A program made the position numbers and the translations under genes. From Pedobacter antarcticus (GTDB lineage: Bacteria > Bacteroidota > Bacteroidia > Sphingobacteriales > Sphingobacteriaceae), in NCBI RefSeq assembly GCF_900112985.1, contig NZ_FONS01000011.1:1-64000 (forward strand): DNA of 64,000 bases, written 5' to 3'. The notes beneath the pieces are model-generated. The model was not told the origin of the DNA. It searched no databases and was given only the letters and a program-made list of their open reading frames with translations. The first letter of the stretch is position 1; each line of letters opens with the position of its first letter. This document shows positions 17,551 through 25,688 of the stretch, in pieces.

Positions 17551-17584
17551 AACAGCCCCTGTTCCTTATCGGACAGGGGCTGTT
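17551..17584. terminator. Bidirectional terminator between receiver gene and xylose symporter gene
   Basis: Arms AACAGCCCCTGT (17551-17562) and ACAGGGGCTGTT (17573-17584) are perfect complements. An additional CC/GG pair past a single bulged T lies inside the stem, with a 5-nt loop. It lies between two convergent gene ends and could terminate both transcripts. A T-run is weak on both sides. Confidence 0.75.
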
Positions 17585-17611
17585 TGCTTATTTGATAATT
17601 CTTGAAGCGCC

Positions 17612-19300
17612 TTACCAGAAGATACTATATAAAGCAACAATAATTCCGCAGATAATCAGAGCACCTGCAGCAAACGTTTTGTTGGTTTTAAACATACTAA
17701 CATCAATATCAAGACCTTTAGGATTAACCCCGGTTCTATTTTCCAGTTTACTGATAATAAACATAGCTACGATACAGATTACAAATACGAAACCCATACG
17801 GTCAAGGAAAGGAATTTCGTATAACATACTACCATCTTTCTGTTCGACCAGTTTGGAGAATCCATAAGGACTAAGCCAGGAAAGATCTGTGAAGTTCGGC
17901 ATTGCTTTGAATACGACAGAAAGGATAAAACCACCGATTGTTGCAAAAAGTGCTGCATTCGATGTAGTTCTTTTCCAGAAGAAACCCAGAATAAACATCG
18001 CGAATATACCAGGAGAAACGAAGCCGGTATATTCCTGTATAAATTGAAAACCACCTTTTTTATCGATACCCAGTTGCGGCGCAATTATAATGGCTAATAC
18101 CATAGCTACGATTACTGCAATCCTGCCGATAACCACCTGCTTGTTTTCATCCGCATCTTTATTAATTACTTTTTTATAAACGTCTAGTGTAAAGATGGTA
18201 GCGATACTGTTTGCTTTTCCTGCAAGTGAGGCGACAATAGCAGCAGTTAAAGCGGCAAATGAAAGCCCTTTCAGACCGGCAGGTAACAAATTAAGAAGAA
18301 CCGGATAAGCGGAATCTGCATTCAGTGAACCGTCTTTCATCATGTCTGTAGCGAAGTTTCCATAACCTTCCTGATACAACACATAAGCTGCTATTCCGGG
18401 AAGTACTACGATAACAGGCATTAGTAATTTTAATCCTGCAGCGAATAATAATCCATTTCTTGCCGTAGGTAAATCTGCTCCCAATGCACGTTGAGTGATG
18501 TATTGATTACAACCCCAGTAATTCAGGTTGACAATCCACATACCACCGATCAGTACAGAAAGGCCCGGTAAATCCATGTAATGCGCATCTTCTTTATGGA
18601 AAATCATCTGGAAGTGATCTGCAGCACGGTCTTTAATGATACTCAGACCATTTAATACGCCGGTAGTGCCAAAATGTGTTGATACCAGCTCCAGGGCCAG
18701 GTAAGTTGTGGCCAGACCTCCCAGAATAAGGAAGAATACCTGAATAACATCTGTATATCCGATTACCTTCATTCCACCCAGTGTAATGATAATGGCAAAT
18801 GCCGCAAGCAGATACATACAAGCAGTAATGTTGATACCAGAGATACTGTTAATTGCCAATGCGCCCAGATAGAGAATCGAAGTCAGGTTGACAACAACGT
18901 ATAATAACAACCAGAAAATGGCCATAATCATTGCCACTGTACCATTATAACGCTGCCCCAGAAACTGCGGCATGGTATAAATCTTATTTTTTAGATAAAC
19001 AGGAATAAAAAATATAGCGACAATAATCAGCGTAGCTGCCGCCATCCATTCATAGGTAGCGATTGCAAGACCCATGGTAAAGCCGGAACCGCTCATACCT
19101 ATAAATTGCTCCGCCGATATATTTGAGGCGATCAGGGAAGCTCCGATAGCCCACCAGGTTAGCGAATCTTTAGCGAGGAAAAAATCTTTTGAATTCTCTG
19201 CCTGCGCCTGTTTTTTTCGGTATACCGTCCAGCCATAAAGGGCGACAATCAGGAAGTAAACCAGAAATACGACGTAATCGTAAGTACCTAATGAGTTCAT
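17612..19300 (-). CDS. Sodium/sugar symporter (SSS family), probable xylose importer
   Basis: 562 residues, about 14 hydrophobic segments, typical size for vSGLT-like transporters. The family's 'LIASNISAEQFIGMSGSGFTMGLAIATYEWMAA' early-helix signature is visible near residue 55, with 'GGMWIVNLNYWGCNQYITQRALGA' later, the usual SGLT helix with the Trp-Asn motif. It imports a sugar with Na+ in the inner membrane. It is the third gene of the xylB-xylA-symporter cluster, 29 nt after xylA, and by that context is a xylose transporter. Glucose or galactose transport by family members is common, so the substrate is inferred from operon context. Confidence 0.85.
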   Translation of the reverse strand: MNSLGTYDYVVFLVYFLIVALYGWTVYRKKQAQAENSKDFFLAKDSLTWWAIGASLIASNISAEQFIGMSGSGFTMGLAIATYEWMAAATLIIVAIFFIPVYLKNKIYTMPQFLGQRYNGTVAMIMAIFWLLLYVVVNLTSILYLGALAINSISGINITACMYLLAAFAIIITLGGMKVIGYTDVIQVFFLILGGLATTYLALELVSTHFGTTGVLNGLSIIKDRAADHFQMIFHKEDAHYMDLPGLSVLIGGMWIVNLNYWGCNQYITQRALGADLPTARNGLLFAAGLKLLMPVIVVLPGIAAYVLYQEGYGNFATDMMKDGSLNADSAYPVLLNLLPAGLKGLSFAALTAAIVASLAGKANSIATIFTLDVYKKVINKDADENKQVVIGRIAVIVAMVLAIIIAPQLGIDKKGGFQFIQEYTGFVSPGIFAMFILGFFWKRTTSNAALFATIGGFILSVVFKAMPNFTDLSWLSPYGFSKLVEQKDGSMLYEIPFLDRMGFVFVICIVAMFIISKLENRTGVNPKGLDIDVSMFKTNKTFAAGALIICGIIVALYSIFW

Positions 19301-19329
19301 GAAATTTTAAATTTGGAAGGTGAATATAG

Positions 19330-20661
19330 TTAAATATATCTATTGATGATATTTTCTAACAATTCTTGCTTACCGCTGATTGTTTCTGGTTCACCCTGCT
19401 GAATTGCATATTCCCTCAGCCCTTCCAATGTCATTTTCCCAGCTTCAAAATCACTTCCTGCACCGCTGTCAAAAGAAGCGTAACGCTCTTTACGGATTTT
19501 GGTGTAATCTGAATGTTGAAGAATCTGATCTGCGGTGACCAATGCTCTTGCAAATGTATCCATTCCACCGATATGTGCATGAAACAGATCTGCCGCGTCT
19601 GTTGAATTTCTTCTGATCTTAGCGTCAAAGTTAATACCTCCTCCTTGCAAACCACCGGCTTCCAATACGATTAGCATTGCTTCGGTAACTTCGTTGATAT
19701 TATTGGGAAATTGGTCTGTATCCCATCCATTTTGATAATCACCTCTGTTCGCATCCATTGAGCCAAGCAAGCCAGCATCTGCTGCTACCTGAACCTCATG
19801 CTGGAAAGTATGTCCGGCAAGCGTGGCGTGGTTAACTTCCAGGTTCAGTTTAAAATCTTCCAGCAGGTCATACTGACGCAGAAAACTAATCACCGTCGCA
19901 GCATCGTAATCATACTGATGTTTGGTAGGCTCACACGGCTTAGGTTCGATCAGAAAGGTCCCTTTAAAACCCTGACCTCTTGCGTAATCTTTAGCCGAAT
20001 GCAGGAATTTTGCTAAATGCTCTTGTTCTCTTTTTGTATTGGTATTCAAAAGGCTCATATATCCCTCACGACCGCCCCAGAACACGTAGTTTTCTCCACC
20101 AAGCGCAATAGTTGCATCCAATGCCGATTTTACCTGGGCTGCCCCATGTGCGAGTACATGGAAATTAGGATTGGTTGCTGCACCGTTCATATATCTGCGG
20201 TGAGAAAAAAGATTAGCGGTACCCCAAAGAAGTTTCACCCCACTTTCTGCCTGTTTTAGTTTGGCATAGTCAACCAAAGCGTGCAGACGTCTGTCATTTT
20301 CTTTAATATCATTTGTATAATCTACCAGGTCGACATCATGAAAACAATAATATGGCAGGTTCATTTTGGTGATGAACTCAAATGCAGCATCCATTTTGTC
20401 TTTTGCACGTTCCACAGCATCTGCTTTTTCGTTCCAGGGTTGCAGCAGGGTCGCTTCACCAAATGGATCACCACCAGTAGCTACAAATGAGTGCCAGTAG
20501 GCGCAGGCAAACTTCAAGTGTTCTTTCATGCTTTTGCCGGCAATGATTTTATTTTCGTCGTACCAGCGGTAGGCCAGTGGATTATCTGATTTTGTACCCT
20601 CGAACTGAATCTGTCCGATACCTTTAAAAAATTCTTTACTTCCGGTAGTTATAGTTGTCAT
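19330..20661 (-). CDS. xylA: Xylose isomerase
   Basis: 443 residues, the normal length for Bacteroidota xylose isomerase. Visible family features are the '[12 protein letters not shown]' region holding the catalytic His near residue 104, '[20 protein letters not shown]' (metal-site Trp-Gly-Gly-Arg-Glu-Gly), the '[20 protein letters not shown]' segment with a Glu metal ligand and Lys, and '[20 protein letters not shown]' with Glu and His ligands. It isomerises D-xylose to D-xylulose in the cytoplasm. It is flanked by xylB upstream (33-nt gap) and the SGLT-type importer downstream (29 nt), a coherent xylose catabolic operon. No transketolase or epimerase gene is in the window. Confidence 0.96.
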   Translation of the reverse strand: MTTITTGSKEFFKGIGQIQFEGTKSDNPLAYRWYDENKIIAGKSMKEHLKFACAYWHSFVATGGDPFGEATLLQPWNEKADAVERAKDKMDAAFEFITKMNLPYYCFHDVDLVDYTNDIKENDRRLHALVDYAKLKQAESGVKLLWGTANLFSHRRYMNGAATNPNFHVLAHGAAQVKSALDATIALGGENYVFWGGREGYMSLLNTNTKREQEHLAKFLHSAKDYARGQGFKGTFLIEPKPCEPTKHQYDYDAATVISFLRQYDLLEDFKLNLEVNHATLAGHTFQHEVQVAADAGLLGSMDANRGDYQNGWDTDQFPNNINEVTEAMLIVLEAGGLQGGGINFDAKIRRNSTDAADLFHAHIGGMDTFARALVTADQILQHSDYTKIRKERYASFDSGAGSDFEAGKMTLEGLREYAIQQGEPETISGKQELLENIINRYI

Positions 20662-20694
20662 ATTTAAAATATAGATTAGGTTAAAAGATATTTA

Positions 20695-22167
20695 TCAGGA
20701 TTTTGGCATAAGTTCCAGCCAATCCTGATAAAGCGTATTAAAGAGCTGCTGTTTATCTGGTTCTGTATAACTCAGCGCTTTTTTGTTCTGAAAAGCTTCT
20801 TTGGGTTGTTTGTAAACACCGGCCCCAATACCAGCGCCCAATGCTGCACCTGTACTGCCGTCATTGTCATATAGCTCTACCGGTACACCCGTCGCATTTA
20901 CAAAAGCTTTTAGAAATACTTCGCTATGGAAAAGATTAGCTTTTCCGGCTCTGATCACTTTTGGGTATAGTCCATTGGAGCGCATAATATCCAGACCATA
21001 ACGGAAAGAGAAAGCGATGCCTTCCTGTACAGCACGAAAAACATGTCCCGGCGTGTGTAAATTAAGGTCGATAGCGCTGATCTGCGCGCCTGTATAGGTA
21101 TTGCAAAGCATTCTTTCTGCACCATTTCCAAAAGGGGTTACTCTTAGCCCTGCAGACCCGTCAGGCACTTTTGCTGCCGCTGCATTCATAGCAGGATAAT
21201 CCAGACCTGTACCAAATAATTGTTTGGCCCAGCGGTTCATACTGCCCGTGCCATTAATACACAACAGAATCCCAAGGCGCTGCTTATCTTTGGTATAGTT
21301 AACATGTGCAAAGGTGTTTACCCTTGATTGCGGATCATAAGCCAATTCATCTGAGACACCATAAATCACGCCTGATGTACCTGCAGTAGCTGCAACTTCT
21401 CCAGGCTCCAGTACATTCAGGGATAATGCGTTATTGGGTTGATCACCGGATTTATAACTTACCGGAATACCCGCCTTAAGCCCCAGTAAAGCAGCAACAT
21501 CCTGATCCAGTCTGCCATGTTCAGAAAAAACAGGTCTGATTTCCGGAATAAGGTTGCTGTCCAGGTCATAATAGTTGAGTAGTTCCGCCGATACTTCCTG
21601 TTTCTCAAAATCCCAGAAAATACCCTCGGAAAGAGCAGAGATACTTGTTGTGATTTCTTTAGTTAACTTCATGGCAATAAAGTCGCCGGGAAGCATGAAT
21701 TTATGAATGCGGGCGTAAATTTCAGGTTCATTCTGTTTTACCCAGGCCAGTTTAGATGCTGTAAAATTTCCTGGTGAGTTGAGTAGGTGGGAGAGACAGA
21801 ATTTTTCTCCCATTTCTTTGAATGCAGTGTTGCCTAGTTCCACGGCCCGGCTGTCACACCAGATGATGCTGTCCCGCAATACTTGTTGCTGCTCATCTAC
21901 CAGAACCAGGCCATGCATCTGGTAGGCAATTCCAATGGTACCTATATCCAGAGGATTAAACGGATGCTGTGCTTTACAACGTTCAAATGCGAGCTGTACA
22001 TGAGACCACCACATTTCAGGAGATTGCTCGGCCCATCCGGTTTGCCGGACTGTAATCAGACTTTCATCATCAGGATATTGCGCAGAGGTTAATGTCTGTT
22101 GTGTATGAGCATCTAGTACAGCAAGTTTAACTGAAGAAGTTCCGATATCAATTCCGAGTAGTAACAT
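20695..22167 (-). CDS. xylB: Xylulokinase (FGGY carbohydrate kinase)
   Basis: 490 residues. The N-terminal ATP-fold motif MLLLGIDIGTSSVKLAVLD, the catalytic-domain segment 'SGDQPNNALSLNVLEPGEVAATAGTSGVIYGV' with the substrate-binding Asp, and the C-terminal 'KVIRAGKANLFHSEVFLKAFVNATGVPVELYDNDGSTGAALGAGIGAG' are typical of FGGY-family sugar kinases of the xylulokinase group. It phosphorylates D-xylulose to D-xylulose-5-phosphate. It is the first gene of the operon with xylA and the importer. A perfect 12-bp palindrome 69 nt upstream is a probable operator. Confidence 0.93.
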   Translation of the reverse strand: MLLLGIDIGTSSVKLAVLDAHTQQTLTSAQYPDDESLITVRQTGWAEQSPEMWWSHVQLAFERCKAQHPFNPLDIGTIGIAYQMHGLVLVDEQQQVLRDSIIWCDSRAVELGNTAFKEMGEKFCLSHLLNSPGNFTASKLAWVKQNEPEIYARIHKFMLPGDFIAMKLTKEITTSISALSEGIFWDFEKQEVSAELLNYYDLDSNLIPEIRPVFSEHGRLDQDVAALLGLKAGIPVSYKSGDQPNNALSLNVLEPGEVAATAGTSGVIYGVSDELAYDPQSRVNTFAHVNYTKDKQRLGILLCINGTGSMNRWAKQLFGTGLDYPAMNAAAAKVPDGSAGLRVTPFGNGAERMLCNTYTGAQISAIDLNLHTPGHVFRAVQEGIAFSFRYGLDIMRSNGLYPKVIRAGKANLFHSEVFLKAFVNATGVPVELYDNDGSTGAALGAGIGAGVYKQPKEAFQNKKALSYTEPDKQQLFNTLYQDWLELMPKS

Positions 22168-22235
22168 ATTTCTGAGGTCGATTTTTTAAAATATATATGG
22201 TTCAGCTTCCGAATTTAGTTTATTATTTTTATTAT

Positions 22236-22247
22236 GCAATCGATTGC
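22236..22247. promoter_or_regulatory. Perfect palindrome upstream of xylB, LacI-type operator candidate
   Basis: GCAATCGATTGC is a perfect 12-bp palindrome with a central CG dyad, the form bound by many LacI-family repressors. It lies 69 nt upstream of the xylB start, in the region where its promoter must be, with a T-rich stretch beside it. No LacI-type gene is adjacent in the window, so the regulator would have to be encoded elsewhere. It is a pattern-based inference. Confidence 0.55.
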
Positions 22248-22330
22248 CTTGTTTTTTTGCTTTTTTATTTGCTGAGCTTTAACAAGTTAATAAGAGGAGA
22301 AATTTAGCGAATCCTGTATTTTAAACAGAC

Positions 22331-22386
22331 AAAAAAGAAGGGTCATAAAAAGAGTAGCCAAGGGCTACTCTTTTTATGACCCTTCT
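22331..22386 (-). terminator. Strong intrinsic terminator of fabF, 24-bp perfect stem
   Basis: Arms 22336-22359 and 22363-22386 are perfectly complementary over 24 bp with a 3-nt loop (outer half AGAAGGGTCATAAAAAGAGT). On the reverse strand the hairpin is followed by a T-run (A-run 22331-22336 on the forward strand). It lies 39 nt past the fabF stop. The stem is unusually long and perfect for a terminator. Confidence 0.9.
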
Positions 22387-22424
22387 AAAAGGATAATAAG
22401 CTCCGTTTATTGGATTTGGTCTGC

Positions 22425-23675
22425 TTAGATAGATTTGAAAACTACAATACCATTATGTCCGCCAAAACCGAATGTGTTACTCATTGCTACTTTAACTTTA
22501 GCAGAAATAGCTTTTCCGGTAATGATATTCAGGTGTGCAGGAATCGCAGGATCTAATTCGTCCGTGTTTATTGTCGGTGGAATAATACTGTCTCTCATAG
22601 ATAAAAGACAAATAATCGCCTCAATCGCACCAGCCGCCCCAAGAAGGTGGCCAGTCATCGATTTGGTCGCACTGATTTTTAAATTATTTTTTTCCGTTCC
22701 CAGCAAGTTTACAACCGCATTGATCTCAGAAAGGTCACCTACCGGTGTAGAAGTTGCGTGTGTATTCAGGTAATCTACATCGTGGATAGTAACACCAGCT
22801 TCTTCCAGTGCTAAAGTCATTGCATGTGATGCACCAATTCCTTCCGGATGGGTTGCAGTCATATGGTAAGCATCGGCAGTCATTGCTGCGCCGCCTACTT
22901 CTCCATAAATTTTAGCACCGCGTTTTACTGCGTGTTCATATTCTTCCAGAACCAGTGCACCGGCACCTTCGCCCATCACAAATCCATCACGTTTTACGTC
23001 AAATGGTTTGGAAGCAGTTTCCGGTGTGGCATTTTGAGCAGACATGGCTTTCATGGCACAGAATCCACCTACTGAAGATGCAGATACGGGTGCTTCAGAT
23101 CCACCGGTGATAATCACTTTTGCTTTCCCCAGACGGATATAATTGAAAGCATCCATGATCGCTGTATTTGAAGTAGCGCATGCAGAAACTGTAGTGTAAT
23201 TGATACCCATATAACCGTTACGGATCGAAATCATTCCCGATGCCATGTTAGCAATCAGTTTTGGAACAAAGAATGGGCTGTATCGGGGTGTACCGTTACC
23301 TAAAGCAAATTCAGAAGCTTGTTGTTCAAAAGTATCCATACCACCTTGTCCCGAACCCCAGATTACACCAACGTCGAAAGGACTCATTTTTTCAAACTCA
23401 AATCCAGAGTCTTTAATAGCCTCATCTGAAGCAACCAGCGCATATTGGGTAAAACGATCAGTTCTTTTAATATCAGAACGGTCTAAATATTTTGTAACAT
23501 CATAATCCTTGAGTTCACAGGCAAATTGTGTACGGAACAGGGAAGCGTCAAAACGTGTGATTTTTGCAGCTCCGCTTTTACCGGCAATCGTATTGCTCCA
23601 GAAAGTATTTACATCATTTCCTAGTGGGGTTAGTGCCCCAATTCCCGTGATAACAACTCTTTTTAACATATGCAT
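22425..23675 (-). CDS. fabF: 3-oxoacyl-[acyl-carrier-protein] synthase II (FabF)
   Basis: 416 residues. The start 'MHMLKRVVITGIGALTPLGNDVNTFW' is standard; the true initiation could be the first Met or the third-residue Met (MLKRVV). The catalytic triad is present: Cys166 in TTVSACATSN, His in 'YLNTHATSTPVGD' and His in 'KSMTGHLLGAAGAIEA'. It condenses malonyl-ACP with acyl-ACP in fatty-acid elongation. No acpP gene is next to it, unlike the usual acpP-fabF order, so this may be a second KAS II copy or a relocated gene. It has its own promoter (23723-23750) and terminator (22331-22386). Confidence 0.92.
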   Translation of the reverse strand: MHMLKRVVITGIGALTPLGNDVNTFWSNTIAGKSGAAKITRFDASLFRTQFACELKDYDVTKYLDRSDIKRTDRFTQYALVASDEAIKDSGFEFEKMSPFDVGVIWGSGQGGMDTFEQQASEFALGNGTPRYSPFFVPKLIANMASGMISIRNGYMGINYTTVSACATSNTAIMDAFNYIRLGKAKVIITGGSEAPVSASSVGGFCAMKAMSAQNATPETASKPFDVKRDGFVMGEGAGALVLEEYEHAVKRGAKIYGEVGGAAMTADAYHMTATHPEGIGASHAMTLALEEAGVTIHDVDYLNTHATSTPVGDLSEINAVVNLLGTEKNNLKISATKSMTGHLLGAAGAIEAIICLLSMRDSIIPPTINTDELDPAIPAHLNIITGKAISAKVKVAMSNTFGFGGHNGIVVFKSI

Positions 23676-23722
23676 TTTTATAATTAATATATGATCAGGG
23701 CCTGAGCCAGCTGATTAAAATT

Positions 23723-23750
23723 CAAAAGTAAGATTATTATTTATGCTCAA
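23723..23750 (-). promoter_or_regulatory. fabF promoter, Bacteroidota -33/-7 type
   Basis: On the reverse strand TTG (forward 23748-23750) is followed by 17 nt and TACTTTTG (forward 23723-23730), an exact fit to the TTG-N17-23-TAnnTTTG consensus. Transcription would start near 23716, giving a 5' leader of about 40 nt before the fabF start. Confidence 0.78.
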
Positions 23751-23953
23751 TTGCACATTTAGGCTTTATTTTCAGACCAGGCGCAATTCCCGGGCAAAAA
23801 TACAAATATTCGGCATGAAAAAGCCCTGTGACCTCTTTATAAAATTGCCATAACTTGTAAACAGGGGCGGAGCCTGCTGAATTCGCGGCGTTTTCGTAAG
23901 AATGTAAAAGTACTGATACTGCTTTTTACTTTTGCTTCTCTTCGGGGTTGCAT

Positions 23954-24034
23954 TACCCTTGGGATACCCTTGCGATACCCTTCCTATACCCTTGGTATAC
24001 CCTTTAGGGTAAAGGAAGGGTATACCAAGGGTAT
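23954..24034. repeat. 11-bp tandem repeat with 19-bp fold-back arm
   Basis: Four direct units of the form TACCCTTnnnA begin at 23954, 23965, 23976 and 23987, with a fifth partial unit from 23998. The last unit leads into a perfect 19-bp inverted repeat: arm 23986-24004 (ATACCCTTGGTATACCCTT) and its complement at 24016-24034, with an 11-nt spacer. A second, degraded inverted copy continues to about 24045. The variable triplets differ between units (GGG, GCG, CCT, GGT). Such a regular repeat that also folds back is not a normal terminator. Confidence 0.8.
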
Positions 24035-24206
24035 CGCAACGGTATATCAACCTGCCGGAATATAAGAAGAAATCTAGGAGCCATTGGAATTAAATATAGA
24101 ACAGAAGAGTACTGAATGAACCATAGAGAAGACACGAAATTTAGCAATTGATCCGGATTTTAAACTGGATATATTATATTTGGTCATCCAAAAATCTAAT
24201 AAAAAA

Positions 24207-24704
24207 ATGTCAGATCATAAAAAAGAAATATTCGACAGTGTAGCCCAACGCTTGAAAATCGAAGGTTTTAACGTAGTAAACCGCGATGAGACTCGTCCAT
24301 GGGGTGGTTTTTTTGTTATCGACGAAGAGCAGGCTCAACAATTCGCAAATGTTTATTTTGACGGATTGAATGTCGATGAATTAAGAATCTCAGGTAAACT
24401 GAGTCCTAAAATATTAATCGTTGCACCAGCAACACGTTTGTCTTGGCAATATCACCACCGCCGCGCTGAAATCTGGCGTGTAGTGAGCGGTACAGTAGGC
24501 GTGATTACCAGCGAAACTGATGAGCAGGGCGATGTACAGCAATTGACTCCAGGAACAACTATTAAATTATCTCAGGGTGAAAGACACCGTCTGGTAGGTC
24601 TGGACGACTGGGGTATTGTTTCTGAAATCTGGCAGCATACAGATCCTTCTAATCCTTCTGATGAATCCGATATTGTTCGTGTAGAAGACGATTTCGGAAG
24701 ATAA
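24207..24704 (+). CDS. Cupin protein, mannose-6-phosphate isomerase type II-like
   Basis: 165 residues from the ATG at 24207 (MSDHKKEIFDSVAQRLK); the longer frame begins at TTG and is rejected. The middle part has 'PRPWGGFF'-like 'RPWGGFFVIDEEQAQQF', then the cupin motif 'PATRLSWQYHHRRAEIWRVVSGTVGV' with two His and a Glu, and 'LSQGERHRLVGLDDWGIVSEIWQ' for the second motif with its His. These are the metal ligands of the type II phosphomannose isomerase/GDP-mannose pyrophosphorylase cupin fold. The protein is much shorter than fused ManC proteins, so it is a free cupin domain. A sugar-phosphate isomerase role is the best guess. It stands alone with its own terminator. Confidence 0.78.
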   Translation: MSDHKKEIFDSVAQRLKIEGFNVVNRDETRPWGGFFVIDEEQAQQFANVYFDGLNVDELRISGKLSPKILIVAPATRLSWQYHHRRAEIWRVVSGTVGVITSETDEQGDVQQLTPGTTIKLSQGERHRLVGLDDWGIVSEIWQHTDPSNPSDESDIVRVEDDFGR

Positions 24705-24723
24705 TTCCAATCTGAAGTACATT

Positions 24724-24755
24724 AAAGCCGCGCCTTTCAGCCGCGGCTTTTTTTG
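24724..24755 (+). terminator. Intrinsic terminator after the cupin gene
   Basis: Arms AAAGCCGCG (24724-24732) and CGCGGCTTT (24742-24750) with a 9-nt loop, followed by a T-run to 24755. It starts 19 nt after the cupin stop codon. Confidence 0.9.
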
Positions 24756-24868
24756 TGAAAAAATTAAAGTGTGCTTATATTCAAAACATTACAGAATAAT
24801 ACTATTCTTTTGTTATTTTTGTGATTTAAGCTGGGTAAATTTTTTCCGGCTGGCTTTTAATTTACTGT

Positions 24869-25597
24869 ATGATAATTTTAGTTTTCTTTTTACTCCACTG
24901 GTTCCTTTCTCTTTTTTCCCAGACTTTCTTCCTTCACCGATACGCTTCGCATAAGATGTTTAAGATGAATCCTTTCTGGGAGAAGTTTTTTTATGCGATC
25001 ACTTTCCTGTCGCAAGGTTCTTCATTCCTGAATCCACGTGCCTATGCCATTTTGCACAGAATGCACCACGCTTTTAGTGATACAGAGAAAGATCCGCATT
25101 CGCCGCATTTTGTAAAGGATGTCTGGGGTATGATGATACAGACAAAAAATATTTATCTGAATTATGCGAAATATAATGAAGAGCCGGAAGAGCAGTTCCG
25201 TGATAATTATCCGTCTTGGCCAATAATTGACAAAATAGGGGACTCCTGGATTACCAGATTGGTTTTTATCGGTTTCTACATCTGGTTCTACGTAACTTTT
25301 GCTACCGCATGGTGGATGTTCCTTTTACTGCCGGTTCATTTCCTGATGGGTCCTTTACATGGTGCAATCGTAAACTGGTGCGGGCATAAATATGGTTATG
25401 CCAACCATGACAATAATGATCACAGTAAGAATTCCCTTCCACTCGACTTCCTGATGATGGGTGAACTGTTTCAGAACAATCACCATAAAAAGCCTAACAA
25501 TCCAAATTTTGCTTCGCGCTGGTTTGAATTTGATCCGACTTATCCAATCATGAAGGTTATGCACTGGATGCGTATTATTAAGATCCGGAAGTTATAA
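24869..25597 (+). CDS. Fatty-acid (acyl-CoA type) desaturase
   Basis: 242 residues, membrane protein. The His-box set of membrane desaturases is present: HRYASH (HxxxxH) near residue 24, HRMHH (HxxHH) near 64, and NNHHKKPNN (HH box) near the C-terminus, with GHKYGY as an additional His. They would hold the di-iron centre. Hydrophobic segments flank them. The protein is short for a desaturase (about 240 rather than 300-plus residues), a common form in Bacteroidota. It would introduce a double bond into acyl chains at the membrane, adjusting fluidity. A strong terminator follows at 25645. No operon partner is apparent. Confidence 0.88.
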   Translation: MIILVFFLLHWFLSLFSQTFFLHRYASHKMFKMNPFWEKFFYAITFLSQGSSFLNPRAYAILHRMHHAFSDTEKDPHSPHFVKDVWGMMIQTKNIYLNYAKYNEEPEEQFRDNYPSWPIIDKIGDSWITRLVFIGFYIWFYVTFATAWWMFLLLPVHFLMGPLHGAIVNWCGHKYGYANHDNNDHSKNSLPLDFLMMGELFQNNHHKKPNNPNFASRWFEFDPTYPIMKVMHWMRIIKIRKL

Positions 25598-25644
25598 TCG
25601 GATTTGTTTTGAACAATCAGGCAGAAATGCCGTAACTATAAAAC

Positions 25645-25680
25645 AAAAAAATCCCCGTTCAAACGAACGGGGATTTTTTT
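25645..25680. terminator. Bidirectional intrinsic terminator, desaturase versus DEAD-box helicase
   Basis: Arms AAAAAAATCCCCGTTC (25645-25660) and GAACGGGGATTTTTTT (25665-25680) with a 4-nt loop. The T-tract on the forward strand and the A-tract on the left (T-tract on the reverse strand) make it work in both directions, between the convergent desaturase and helicase genes. Confidence 0.92.
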
Positions 25681-25688
25681 GTAACTGG

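Larger units (their letters stand above)
23676..24206. other. 531-nt intergenic block between fabF and the cupin gene
   Basis: The block separates the divergent fabF and cupin genes and contains the fabF promoter (23723-23750) and the 11-bp tandem repeat with fold-back (23954-24034). The rest is AT-rich sequence with no feature I can support. A reverse frame through the repeat (about 23772-24050) encodes a repetitive YPKG-like peptide and starts at TTG, so I do not call it a gene. Confidence 0.6.

Noticed and set aside
23772..24050. Reverse reading frame of 92 codons with repetitive YPKG-like peptide
   Set aside because: It starts at TTG, is a translation of the 11-bp repeat, and looks like a repeat artefact rather than a gene.
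23954..24050. CRISPR array
   Set aside because: Repeat unit is 11 bp with no spacers of 30-40 nt and no cas genes nearby; it is a simple tandem repeat with a fold-back.
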